Source: an uncultured Eubacteriales bacterium (GTDB lineage: Bacteria > Bacillota > Clostridia > Oscillospirales > Oscillospiraceae). From it: 11,125 nt of DNA. Both the position numbers and the translations under genes were made by a program. Under the pieces are notes generated by a model, which saw only the letters and a list, made by a program, of their open reading frames with translations, ran no database searches and had not been told where the DNA came from. Location: positions 1 to 11,125 of the forward strand of contig CATJWA010000309.1 of assembly GCA_949744025.1 (NCBI GenBank), in the 5' to 3' direction. Each line of letters starts with the position of its first letter. The first letter of the stretch is position 1. Below are positions 5,062 to 11,125 of the stretch, in pieces.

Positions 5062-6179
5062 GGCTTGCCGCGCTGCTGTGCGCCGCTCTGGCGCTGGGCT
5101 TAATCGGCTATCTGAGCAGCCGTCCCAAAACCTGCGAATCGTCTACCGGCGAGGTCGTATACTCCGGCTACCGCCTCTGCCTTTCCAAGCAGGAACCCCC
5201 TGTTCCCGTTCCCGAGAACGGCTACCACGCCATGCTGGACTATCCCTACCGCTATCCTGTCCCGCTGTACGTGACCCCTGTTGACGGCGACACTCTGCTG
5301 ACGGACGACTTTATGGAAAACACGGCGTCCGTCACCGCTGAGGTCAACTGCTCCGATATCTACATGTCCATCACCTGCACGCAGCCGCAGCAGCATAACG
5401 AATACTATCCCAACGCCGCGGCGGTGACCTTTGTGGACTTCAGCATCGTGGCCCCCGGTGAGCATGAAGCCGAGCTGGTCTGGACCATCACCATGAACAA
5501 CGGCGACGTTATCCGCTTGTCTCAGGCACAGCGGCACTCCAGCATATCCGTCTATCAATACACCGCTTCGGACACGCCCATGGACACCATTGAGGAGCTC
5601 CAGGCCCTCGTGGACAGGGTCAGCGCGGAAATAGACGAATACGACCAGCTGAAGATCTACCTGCCTGCCGTCGTCTATGAAGGCGGGCTCAAGTTAGACC
5701 GCGCCGTGTTTCTCTACGGGAGCGTCGGCCCCGACGGTCAGCGGACCACCTTCACCGGCCCTACCGAGATATCCAGCGCCCGCGGCGTTCCGGAATTCAC
5801 GGACATCTCCTTTCAGGGCAGCGGACAGGGCACGGGAGTCCTTGTCACCGGCACCACGCGGCTCCAACTTACGGGCTGCCGCCTGTCCGGCTGGGAGACG
5901 GGCTTCATGGCCACGGGAAGCGCCTGGATAAACGCGGATGAGACCGTCTTTGAAAGCAATGAAGTCGGTATGTGCTTTGACGCGGAGGACACGCCCATGG
6001 TATCCGATGATTTCTATACCAATAACATCTTCCGGGACAACGGCACCGCCATACTGCTCGAGCATGTTTCCAGCGATACTTCTCTGAAATTCCCCGGGAC
6101 CAGCTTCACCGGCAACGGCGTGGACATAGACAACCGCTGCGGCCAGCAGGTCAATACCGACGAGGCAATTTTTGATTGA
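5001..6179 (+). CDS. Membrane-anchored right-handed beta-helix-like protein (likely frameshifted N-terminus)
   Basis: The open frame from TTG 5001 is 392 residues. The first ~19 residues are probably an out-of-frame reading of the zinc ribbon that starts at TTG 4990. A single transmembrane helix follows at about 20-38 (IGLAALLCAALALGLIGYL). Then comes a ~180-residue extracytoplasmic region rich in beta-type sequence, and from about 220 to the end a repeating pattern of short strands and N/D/G turns (LTGCRLSGWETGF, ESNEVGMCF, FRDNGTAILL, FTGNGVDIDN) typical of pectate-lyase-like parallel beta-helices. The intact product would be cytoplasmic zinc ribbon, TM and surface beta-helix. No catalytic residues are recognised. 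It follows the kinase by 94 bases holding two hairpins and no terminator, so co-transcription is likely. A sensor or cell-surface scaffold linked to the kinase is inferred. Confidence 0.75.
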   Translation: MSQLRKRNTRAGGLLPALRIGLAALLCAALALGLIGYLSSRPKTCESSTGEVVYSGYRLCLSKQEPPVPVPENGYHAMLDYPYRYPVPLYVTPVDGDTLLTDDFMENTASVTAEVNCSDIYMSITCTQPQQHNEYYPNAAAVTFVDFSIVAPGEHEAELVWTITMNNGDVIRLSQAQRHSSISVYQYTASDTPMDTIEELQALVDRVSAEIDEYDQLKIYLPAVVYEGGLKLDRAVFLYGSVGPDGQRTTFTGPTEISSARGVPEFTDISFQGSGQGTGVLVTGTTRLQLTGCRLSGWETGFMATGSAWINADETVFESNEVGMCFDAEDTPMVSDDFYTNNIFRDNGTAILLEHVSSDTSLKFPGTSFTGNGVDIDNRCGQQVNTDEAIFD

Positions 6180-6190
6180 TTTCAGACAGC

Positions 6191-6226
6191 AAAAATACCG
6201 GCGTCCATTATGACGCCGGTATTTTT
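6191..6226. terminator. Bidirectional Rho-independent terminator
   Basis: The 15-base arms AAAAATACCGGCGTC (6191-6205) and 6212-6226 are exact complements around CATTAT. The T-run on the right serves the beta-helix gene and the A-run on the left serves the convergent radical SAM gene, which ends at 6234. Confidence 0.93.
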
Positions 6227-6233
6227 ATGTCTT

Positions 6234-7115
6234 TCATCGCCGTCCCGGCTCGAAATCGTGCAGGTCGTAGGGCTCGTAGACCACCTCACGGTATTTTTCC
6301 ACGTCGAGCGCATCTCCGGTCCAGTCGGAGTGAATGTCTCCGTTCTGCTTTACGATGATGTCGTAAAGCACGTCGTAATCCACTCCGTTTTTGTTCACCG
6401 TCATGGTGCTGTACGGCAGCGTTTTGTGGTAGGATATCTCTGGCCCCTTATCGCCGAAGCTGTAGTTGCAGCGGATGCGGCAGCCGCTTGCGGCGGTGCA
6501 GGGAGCGATGGCGCCGAGCATTTTGAATATGGGGTCGCCGGCATCGTCGTACAGGTTCTCCGGAGTTGTCTGCGTGTAGTCCGAGCGAAACTGTATCGGC
6601 AGACCGATGGAGTGGAATCGGGCGATAAAGCCGCGAAGCTGAGCCTCGTCGTATTGGTCAAAAAGCACGCAGTTAATGCGCACGGGCACGCGCAGCCGCG
6701 CAAAAAGGTCGTCGCTTCCCTCTACAACGTATTTTTTCAGGTGGCGCGATACGTTCACGCAGCTTATCTTCCCGCTGTTGGCGTTGAGAAAATCCACGAC
6801 CTCGTCCGCGGAATGGCGCTTCATCACTGGCAGCGTGGTGTTTATGAAAATGCGGTGGCCCGCCGGAATCAGGTCGAGCATTTTCTGCAGGGACGGCAAA
6901 TCTGCCAGCGGCTCCCCGCCGGTGAACACAAAGTCGCACTCCGGCGTTATCGCGTCGAGCGTGCGTATGCTCCGGCATATTTTTTCCGCGCTGAATCCCT
7001 CGGTGTTCTCATATTCCTGCTTGTTTATGCAGAAGGGGCAGTGGTTGCCGCAGTCATAGGGGACAAAAACAGTGACCGTGGCCCCGCCCTGCCGCGTCAT
7101 ATATGGATTGCTCAT
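6234..7115 (-). CDS. Radical SAM protein
   Basis: A 293-residue cytoplasmic enzyme of the radical SAM superfamily, which cleaves S-adenosylmethionine at a [4Fe-4S] cluster to start radical chemistry. The cluster motif CxxxCxxC is C22-C26-C29 in YDCGNHCPFC, the SAM-contacting GGEP is 66-69, and the strand-rich middle (HRIFINTTLPV) fits the partial TIM barrel. Three more cysteines at 206, 212 and 216 (CTAASGCRIRC) lie after the barrel and could hold an auxiliary cluster. No SPASM or other named C-terminal domain is recognised, and the substrate is unknown. I chose ATG 7115 because the complement of CCTC before it gives GAGG 9 bases upstream. Extending the frame to 7274 would translate through the predicted promoter. 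It stands alone, with its own promoter and a shared terminator. Confidence 0.88.
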   Translation of the reverse strand: MSNPYMTRQGGATVTVFVPYDCGNHCPFCINKQEYENTEGFSAEKICRSIRTLDAITPECDFVFTGGEPLADLPSLQKMLDLIPAGHRIFINTTLPVMKRHSADEVVDFLNANSGKISCVNVSRHLKKYVVEGSDDLFARLRVPVRINCVLFDQYDEAQLRGFIARFHSIGLPIQFRSDYTQTTPENLYDDAGDPIFKMLGAIAPCTAASGCRIRCNYSFGDKGPEISYHKTLPYSTMTVNKNGVDYDVLYDIIVKQNGDIHSDWTGDALDVEKYREVVYEPYDLHDFEPGRR

Positions 7116-7227
7116 CTGAACGAACCTCTCTCGGTTGTATTGCGATACTCCTCGGAATGAGCCCAAGGTGACAAAACGTACATTTATGAATAAAAAAGCC
7201 CATTGTCGCAGTTGCTTACAGCTTAAT

Positions 7228-7256
7228 AATTTACCATCAATTCGGTCAATAGTCAA
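7228..7256 (-). promoter_or_regulatory. Probable sigma-A promoter of the radical SAM gene
   Basis: On the - strand TTGACT (7256-7251) and TAAATT (7233-7228) are 17 bases apart. Transcription would start near 7221, giving a leader of about 105 bases before ATG 7115. No riboswitch or strong hairpin was recognised in that leader. From 7257 to 7329 nothing was recognised. Confidence 0.6.
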
Positions 7257-7329
7257 TAGCGCGGGAAAAGACAAAAAATAAACATAGCAGGCTTGCGCTT
7301 CCCATTACCTCCGTATGCGCGCCACCGTC

Positions 7330-7359
7330 AAAAAAATTGCCGCCGCTTGGAGCGGCGGC
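7330..7359 (-). terminator. Rho-independent terminator of the YwaF-like gene
   Basis: GCCGCCGCT (7339-7347) and AGCGGCGGC (7351-7359) form a 9-bp stem with a 3-base loop. Read on the - strand it is followed by AA and seven T (complement of 7336-7330). It lies about 75 bases after the stop of the - strand membrane protein gene. Confidence 0.9.
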
Positions 7360-7431
7360 TGATTAAAGCTTTCCTACTTCGTGGAGATTACAGCATCCTG
7401 CCTCGCGCCATCCCTTTTTCGGCGCGCGGAC

Positions 7432-8175
7432 CTACCGCCCCGAGCGCAGCCTCTTTCGGCAGAGGGGAAAATACAGCGCGCACCATATCACGGTAAGCAT
7501 CGGCAGATAGCCGAGCAGGTATCCGGGATTTCCCAGCAGCGCGGCGAACCACTCCAGCGGCGAGCCCACGGCGGGGGATAGCAGAAACATATAGTTGGCG
7601 TTGAAAATGCGGTCGAAAACATAAACCGGCGCGGCCAGGCACAGCAGAATGAGCAGGCAGCGCGGCAGCCGGCGCACACTCGGGCGCAGCTCTCCCCCCA
7701 GCGTCAGCATGAGCGGATAGACGACTATCAGCAGATGCACCGTGAAGCCCACGATGCTGTGGAAGCTGAAAGCCGCGCAGGCGGTCCAGTCGGGAAACAG
7801 TATGGCAAACAGCGCCCCCGGCATAAAGCTGCTGTACAGCAGCTCGCCCACGGTTTCGTTCGGCCGTATGCTGTGGCCGAGCGTGAAAAACACCGCCAGC
7901 CCGCACAGATGCAGCGGGAGATAATATACCCCAAATTCTCCCTGCACTATCAGATTTATGTCCTTGAGCAGCTCGCAGGCGAGCACGGCCAGACCCAGAC
8001 CCAAGCGCATACGCTCCCTGCCGCGCACGTTCAGCCGCAGGTACGTCAGGCACAGCGCCGTTCCCGCGGCAAGGCAGATAATCAGCCAGCATATGTGCTC
8101 GCGTCCGTATAATTGAAAGCCCGCGCCCGGCGGCAGCATCGACGCCGGCGTGAAAAACTCCTCCGTAAGCCTCAC
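7432..8175 (-). CDS. YwaF/TMEM164-like multi-pass membrane protein (TIGR02206 family)
   Basis: A ~247-residue integral membrane protein with about six to seven hydrophobic helices. These include LICWLIICLAAGTALCL-like segments near 28-46, LGLGLAVLA near 58-68, YYLPLHLCGLAVFFTL at 84-99, a segment at 140-159, LLILLCLAAPVYVF at 174-187 and the last near 216-237. Family marks are the N-terminal FFTP then GFQLYGREH, the central PLHLCGL with its conserved histidine, the FH at 138-139, and FNANYMFLLSPA (191-202). The function of the family in bacteria is not established. GTG 8175 is used because it precedes the family-like N-terminus, but it sits only 1 base after GGGAGG, so the exact start is uncertain; ATG at 8139 would be late. 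A longer frame to 8313 would run through a terminator-like hairpin. A monocistronic unit with its own terminator. Confidence 0.8.
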   Translation of the reverse strand: MRLTEEFFTPASMLPPGAGFQLYGREHICWLIICLAAGTALCLTYLRLNVRGRERMRLGLGLAVLACELLKDINLIVQGEFGVYYLPLHLCGLAVFFTLGHSIRPNETVGELLYSSFMPGALFAILFPDWTACAAFSFHSIVGFTVHLLIVVYPLMLTLGGELRPSVRRLPRCLLILLCLAAPVYVFDRIFNANYMFLLSPAVGSPLEWFAALLGNPGYLLGYLPMLTVIWCALYFPLCRKRLRSGR

Positions 8176-8225
8176 CCTCCCGCGGTTATTTATCTTACAA
8201 CTAATTATTATGCTCCTTTTTACGG

Positions 8226-8263
8226 AAAAAATCCAGCTTTGTCCAGTACGGAACTGAAGCTGG
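8226..8263 (-). terminator. Terminator-like hairpin upstream of the YwaF-like gene
   Basis: On the - strand CCAGCTT (8263-8257) pairs with AAGCTGG (8239-8233). An inner CAGT/ACTG stem lies within, and A plus six T (8231-8226) follow. It sits about 50 bases before GTG 8175 on the same strand, where no upstream - strand gene is present. It may be an attenuator for the YwaF-like gene or a barrier to antisense transcription from the lysine-riboswitch side. Confidence 0.6.
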
Positions 8264-8306
8264 TGTAAAAAACAGCGTAAAAGTAAATAATTTGTTAAAT
8301 TTCCTG

Positions 8307-8335
8307 TTGACATTTGCCCACACAGTCAATATAAT
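8307..8335 (+). promoter_or_regulatory. Perfect consensus sigma-A promoter of the lysine-riboswitch transcript
   Basis: TTGACA (8307-8312) and TATAAT (8330-8335) match the consensus at all 12 positions with the optimal 17-base spacer. Start would be near 8342, about 15 bases before the riboswitch P1 helix. Control is thus left almost entirely to the riboswitch. Confidence 0.92.
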
Positions 8336-8357
8336 AATTGCGTTAATTGAACAAGGC

Positions 8358-8519
8358 ATGATAGAGGCGCGGCAACCATCAGTAGCTTCCGTGACCACGG
8401 CAGGAACCGTGGAGGCGAAAGGGGCGGCCGCCGAAGGGTCCCGAGGCTTTCCTGAGCGCGGGGCTTCCTGGGCCGCCGGAGAATATCCGGCGGACTGTCG
8501 CAGCGGGGCCGGTATTCAT
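8358..8519 (+). promoter_or_regulatory. Lysine riboswitch (L-box)
   Basis: A lysine-binding leader RNA that turns the downstream transporter off by transcription termination. Conserved core segments seen in order are GATAGAGGCGC (8360-8370), AGTAGC (8381-8386), GGCGAAAGGGGC (8414-8425), GCCGAAGG (8430-8437), CCTGGG (8467-8472) and GACTGTC (8493-8499). P1 is ATGATA (8358-8363) with TATTCAT (8513-8519). P2 carries a CCACGG/CCGTGG tip, whose loop CAGGAA (8401-8406) is the exact complement of TTCCTG (8449-8454) in the P3 loop, matching the known P2-P3 kissing interaction. P4 is CCGCCGGA/TCCGGCGG (8473-8493). ATTCAT at 8514-8519, the 3' strand of P1, can instead pair with ATGAAT 8579-8584 in the terminator's left arm, which supplies the on/off exchange. 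P5 looks very short. Confidence 0.92.
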
Positions 8520-8575
8520 AAAATGCAGGTTCTAAATTGCGGAGAGCTGTCAGTGGCTGCCATAGCGTCGGTTTG

Positions 8576-8616
8576 GTCATGAATCAGTTTATCTGCTGAG
8601 TTCATGACTATTTTTT
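8576..8616 (+). terminator. Riboswitch-controlled intrinsic terminator
   Basis: GTCATGAA (8576-8583) pairs with TTCATGAC (8601-8608), with an inner TCAG/CTGA extension. TA and then six T (8611-8616) follow. It lies between the riboswitch and the transporter start and is the expected off-state structure when lysine is bound. Confidence 0.9.
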
Positions 8617-8672
8617 ATTTCAGAGCCTGAATTCACAAGCGAAAACGGGTTCCAAGGAGGAAGAAAGAGAAA

Positions 8673-10286
8673 ATGAGTAGAAAAGTAAAGAATCTCTGGC
8701 GTATTCTCGTTCCCATGCTCGTGATATGCGCCATGCTGGCGATTCCCGCGCTGGCTGACGACGGCGATGGCGCCGTCTCCGGCATGTACGGCACCTTCTG
8801 GGCGCTGGTGCCGCCCATCGTGGCCATAGTGCTGGCCCTCATCACCAAGGAGGCGTACTCCTCGCTGTTCATCGGCGTGCTCGTCGGCGCGCTGTTCAGC
8901 TGCCAGTTCGCCCCCGTGGCAACTCTCGACACTATTGTAAACGACGGCCTTATCACCGCCATCGCCGACAACGCCGGAATTTTCCTGTTCCTGGTCATCC
9001 TCGGCGCCATCGTGGCACTGGTCAACGCCTCCGGCGGCTCGGCCGCCTTCGGACGCTGGGCGGAGAAGAACATAAAATCCCGCGTCGGAGCGATGATAGC
9101 GACTTTTGTACTCGGCGTGCTGATATTCATCGACGACTATTTCAACTGCCTGACTGTCGGCTCGGTCATGCGCCCCGTGACGGACGGCCACAAAATCTCC
9201 CGCGTGAAGCTGGCCTACCTCATTGACGCCACCGCCGCACCCGTGTGCATGATAGCCCCCGTGTCCTCCTGGGCCGCCGCCGTGTCCGGCGTGGCCGCGG
9301 ACCTGGACACCGGCATCTCCGGCATTCAGCTTTTCGTGCAGGCCATCCCCTACAACTTCTACTCCCTGCTGACCTTCGTGTTCATCATTGGCCTTGCCGT
9401 CATGAAGTTTGACTACGGCCCAATGAAGCTCCACGAGATGAACGCTCAGCTGAACGGCGACCTCGGCGGTCTGGACAAGACCGAGGAGGAGACCAGCAAT
9501 CCCCGTGGCAAGGTCATCGACCTGGTCCTGCCCGTTGTGATACTTATAATCTTCTGCGTCATCGGCATGATTTACGTCGGCGGCTTCTGGGACGGCAACG
9601 CGGGCGACTTTATCGCCGCCTTTGGCGACACCGACGCCTTTGTCGCCCTGCCCTGGGGCTCTCTTATCGTTCTGGTGCTGACCATAATCTACGTTGTGGC
9701 CCGCCGCCTGATGAGCTTCAAGGACGCTATGGCCTGTATTCCCAAGGGCTTCATCGCAATGGTACCCCCGATAACCATCCTGACTCTGGCCGTGAGCCTG
9801 AAGTCCATGACCAGTGCCCTCGGCGCGGCGGAGTTTGTCCGCGATATGATGTTTGGCGCGGCCCAGGGCCTGTACAGCATGCTGCCGGCTATCATCTTCG
9901 TCGTGGCCTGCATTCTGGCTTTCGCCTCCGGCACAAGCTGGGGCACCTTTGGCATCCTCATCCCCATAGTCATCGCCGTGTTTGAGCCGGGCACCACCCT
10001 GCTGACCATCGGCATCTCCGCCTGCCTGGCCGGCGCGGTCTGCGGCGACCACTGCTCGCCCATCTCCGACACCACCATCATGGCCTCGGCCGGCGCCCAG
10101 TGCGACCATATAAACCATGTGTCCACCCAGCTTCCCTACGCCATAACCGTCGCGGCCGTGAGCTTCGTCAGCTTCATCATCGCCGGCTTTGTCCAGAACT
10201 GGATAATCTGCCTGATAATCGGCGCCGTGCTCACCGTCGCCACCCTGTTCGGCATCAAGGCCGTCACCGCTAAAAAGGACGCATAA
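8673..10286 (+). CDS. NhaC-superfamily transporter, candidate lysine transporter (LysW-like)
   Basis: A 537-residue polytopic inner-membrane protein of the Na+/H+ antiporter NhaC type. Hydrophobic helices alternate with short loops, with one hydrophilic loop at about 246-280. Family signatures are DDYFNCLTVGSVMRPVTDGH (154-173), ATAAPVCMIAPVSSW (186-200), GTSWGTFGILIPI (420-432) and GDHCSPISDTTIMASAGA (458-475). The N-terminus MSRKVKNLWRILVPMLVICA up to ALADDGD looks like a signal peptide or extra first helix. ATG 8673 has AAGGAGG 12 bases upstream, slightly long. The lysine riboswitch and terminator directly upstream indicate lysine-repressed expression. L-box-linked NhaC proteins (LysW) have been predicted in the literature to import lysine, probably with Na+ or H+. 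Substrate is inferred from regulation, family from sequence. Confidence 0.92.
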   Translation: MSRKVKNLWRILVPMLVICAMLAIPALADDGDGAVSGMYGTFWALVPPIVAIVLALITKEAYSSLFIGVLVGALFSCQFAPVATLDTIVNDGLITAIADNAGIFLFLVILGAIVALVNASGGSAAFGRWAEKNIKSRVGAMIATFVLGVLIFIDDYFNCLTVGSVMRPVTDGHKISRVKLAYLIDATAAPVCMIAPVSSWAAAVSGVAADLDTGISGIQLFVQAIPYNFYSLLTFVFIIGLAVMKFDYGPMKLHEMNAQLNGDLGGLDKTEEETSNPRGKVIDLVLPVVILIIFCVIGMIYVGGFWDGNAGDFIAAFGDTDAFVALPWGSLIVLVLTIIYVVARRLMSFKDAMACIPKGFIAMVPPITILTLAVSLKSMTSALGAAEFVRDMMFGAAQGLYSMLPAIIFVVACILAFASGTSWGTFGILIPIVIAVFEPGTTLLTIGISACLAGAVCGDHCSPISDTTIMASAGAQCDHINHVSTQLPYAITVAAVSFVSFIIAGFVQNWIICLIIGAVLTVATLFGIKAVTAKKDA

Positions 10287-10306
10287 GCAAAACTCCAATA
10301 AGAGCA

Positions 10307-10339
10307 ATGCCCTGGGGATTATGCCCCCAGGGCATTTTT
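10307..10339 (+). terminator. Rho-independent terminator of the transporter gene
   Basis: ATGCCCTGGGG (10307-10317) pairs exactly with CCCCAGGGCAT (10325-10335), followed by TTTT. An outer AAGAGC/GCTCTT pair (near 10300-10305 and 10344-10349) can extend it. It begins about 20 bases after the stop. Confidence 0.92.
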
Positions 10340-10369
10340 AAAAGCTCTTTCGATTTCCGACAAATTTTC

Positions 10370-10398
10370 TTGCTTTTTACAGCCGGCCATTATATAAT
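10370..10398 (+). promoter_or_regulatory. Probable promoter of the ABC transporter operon
   Basis: A consensus TATAAT (10393-10398) has a TTGCTT -35 (10370-10375) 17 bases upstream. It points to the ABC gene, with a short leader of about 45 bases in which no riboswitch fits. Confidence 0.65.
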
Positions 10399-10448
10399 GT
10401 GAATATATTGTAAACAATGCCATACTGAGAGGATAGGGGCTGATAAGC

Positions 10449-11125
10449 TTGGAATCGGAAAACATAATCGAGATGCTGCACATCACGAAAGAGTTCCCCG
10501 GCATCATCGCCAACGACGACATCACCCTCCAGCTTCGCCGCGGGGAAATTCACGCACTGCTCGGTGAAAACGGCGCGGGGAAGTCCACGCTCATGAGCGT
10601 CCTGTTCGGCCTTTACCAGCCCGAGGCGGGCGAAATAAGGAAGAACGGACAAACAGTCAAAATCAACAACCCAAACGACGCAACCGCCCTCGGCATCGGC
10701 ATGGTCCACCAGCACTTCAAGCTCATAGAGGTGTTCACCGTGCTTGACAACATCATCCTCGGCGCGGAGACGACGCGTCTCGGCTTCCTCCGGAAACGCG
10801 AGGCCCGAAAAAGAGTCGAGGAGATTTCCGAGCGCTACGGACTTAAGGTTGACCTCGACGCAAAGGTGGAGGACATCACCGTCGGTATGCAGCAGCGCGT
10901 GGAAATTCTGAAGATGCTCTACCGTGACAATGAGATTCTCATCTTCGACGAGCCCACCGCGGTGCTCACCCCACAGGAGATTGACGAACTGATGGCCACA
11001 ATGCGCGCTTTTGCCAGTGAGGGCAAGTCAATTCTGTTCATCTCCCACAAGCTCAACGAGATTATGGCCGTGGCCGACCGTGTAACCGTGCTGCGCAAGG
11101 GCAAGTACGTCGGCACGGTGGAAAC
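10449..11125 (+). CDS. ABC transporter ATP-binding protein, nucleoside/simple-sugar import type (partial)
   Basis: The first 225 residues of an ABC ATPase, cut by the window end. Walker A GENGAGKS is at 39-46, the Q-loop glutamine is Q88 in GMVHQHFKLI, the signature TVGMQQ is at 144-149, Walker B ILIFDEP at 163-169 and the switch H200 in ISHK. The HQHFKL Q-loop and TVGMQQR signature are typical of the two-domain ATPases (about 500 residues) that serve BMP-lipoprotein nucleoside importers such as YufO/NupO, and resemble RbsA/MglA. A second ATPase domain and permease genes are expected to the right. The start is TTG 10449: AGGGGCTGAT (10435-10444) before it nearly matches the anti-16S complement, with GGGG 9 bases upstream. 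The first in-frame ATG is later, at 10473. No substrate-binding lipoprotein gene lies upstream, so substrate type is inferred. Confidence 0.88.
   Translation, partial: MESENIIEMLHITKEFPGIIANDDITLQLRRGEIHALLGENGAGKSTLMSVLFGLYQPEAGEIRKNGQTVKINNPNDATALGIGMVHQHFKLIEVFTVLDNIILGAETTRLGFLRKREARKRVEEISERYGLKVDLDAKVEDITVGMQQRVEILKMLYRDNEILIFDEPTAVLTPQEIDELMATMRAFASEGKSILFISHKLNEIMAVADRVTVLRKGKYVGTVE

Noticed and set aside
5040..5062. Programmed -1 ribosomal frameshift joining zinc ribbon and TM segment
   Set aside because: No slippery heptamer or nearby strong downstream stem was seen; a one-base indel is simpler.
6210..7160. Open + strand frame across the radical SAM gene
   Set aside because: It overlaps the terminator and lies opposite the CxxxCxxC and GGEP motifs of the real gene.
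7404..7426. CGCGCC/GGCGCG inverted repeat after the YwaF-like stop codon
   Set aside because: Only 6 bp with an 11-base loop and no T-run; the real terminator is at 7330-7359.
7116..7431. Hidden small gene between the radical SAM and YwaF-like genes
   Set aside because: Short frames there lack ribosome sites and recognisable products, and the region is largely used by a promoter, a leader and a terminator.
8292..8582. Possible small + strand protein upstream of the transporter
   Set aside because: The frame runs through the promoter, lysine riboswitch and terminator arm; its bases are explained by RNA structure.
8589..10307. 572-codon open frame antisense to the transporter gene
   Set aside because: The translation is low-complexity, rich in D, H, G and Q, as expected for the complement of a membrane protein gene; the sense strand has clear NhaC motifs and control elements.
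10399..10448. Purine or other riboswitch ahead of the ABC gene
   Set aside because: The leader is only about 45 bases and has no aptamer-like conserved core.

Overview
The window is GC-rich bacterial DNA (high-GC coding sequence, TTG/GTG starts, AT-rich sigma-A type promoters, many Rho-independent terminators, an L-box lysine riboswitch). This fits a Gram-positive, probably gut-type Clostridia/Oscillospirales genome. That placement is an inference from style and gene content; no rRNA or marker gene is present.

Layout, left to right. (1) 1-3478, + strand: the 3' end of ilvD (dihydroxy-acid dehydratase), a DUF815-type AAA ATPase, an ACT-domain threonine ammonia-lyase (ilvA type) and ridA, closed by a strong terminator. 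IlvA makes reactive enamine/imine intermediates and RidA hydrolyses them, so their adjacency makes biochemical sense; the ATPase between ilvD and ilvA is the unexpected member. (2) 3508-6226: an Xre-type HTH regulator (- strand) diverges from a + strand pair, a small and partly degenerate Ser/Thr kinase and a zinc-ribbon/TM/parallel-beta-helix membrane protein. The shared 143-base intergenic region has a near-consensus promoter (TTTACA-N17-TATAAT) overlaid by repeated CTGTA/TACAG half-sites. The zinc ribbon of the membrane protein is out of frame with the rest of it, consistent with loss of one base. This is the most likely undescribed system here: a locally regulated kinase plus envelope sensor or scaffold.

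(3) 6234-8175, - strand: a radical SAM protein with its own promoter, and a YwaF/TMEM164-like (TIGR02206) multi-pass membrane protein with its own terminator. A terminator-like hairpin lies upstream of the latter and could be an attenuator. The stretch 7116-7431 has no gene; it holds the radical SAM promoter and leader and the terminator of the membrane protein gene, and I see nothing else in it.

(4) 8307-10339, + strand: a perfect TTGACA-N17-TATAAT promoter, a well-formed lysine riboswitch (including a 6-bp P2-P3 kissing-loop complement), its terminator, and an NhaC-superfamily transporter. From the known association of L-boxes with NhaC-type LysW proteins, this is a lysine-repressed candidate lysine transporter. 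(5) 10370-11125: the promoter and first 225 codons of an ABC ATPase of the BMP-type nucleoside/simple-sugar import family, cut by the window end.

No tRNA, rRNA, CRISPR array, insertion sequence or integrase was seen.
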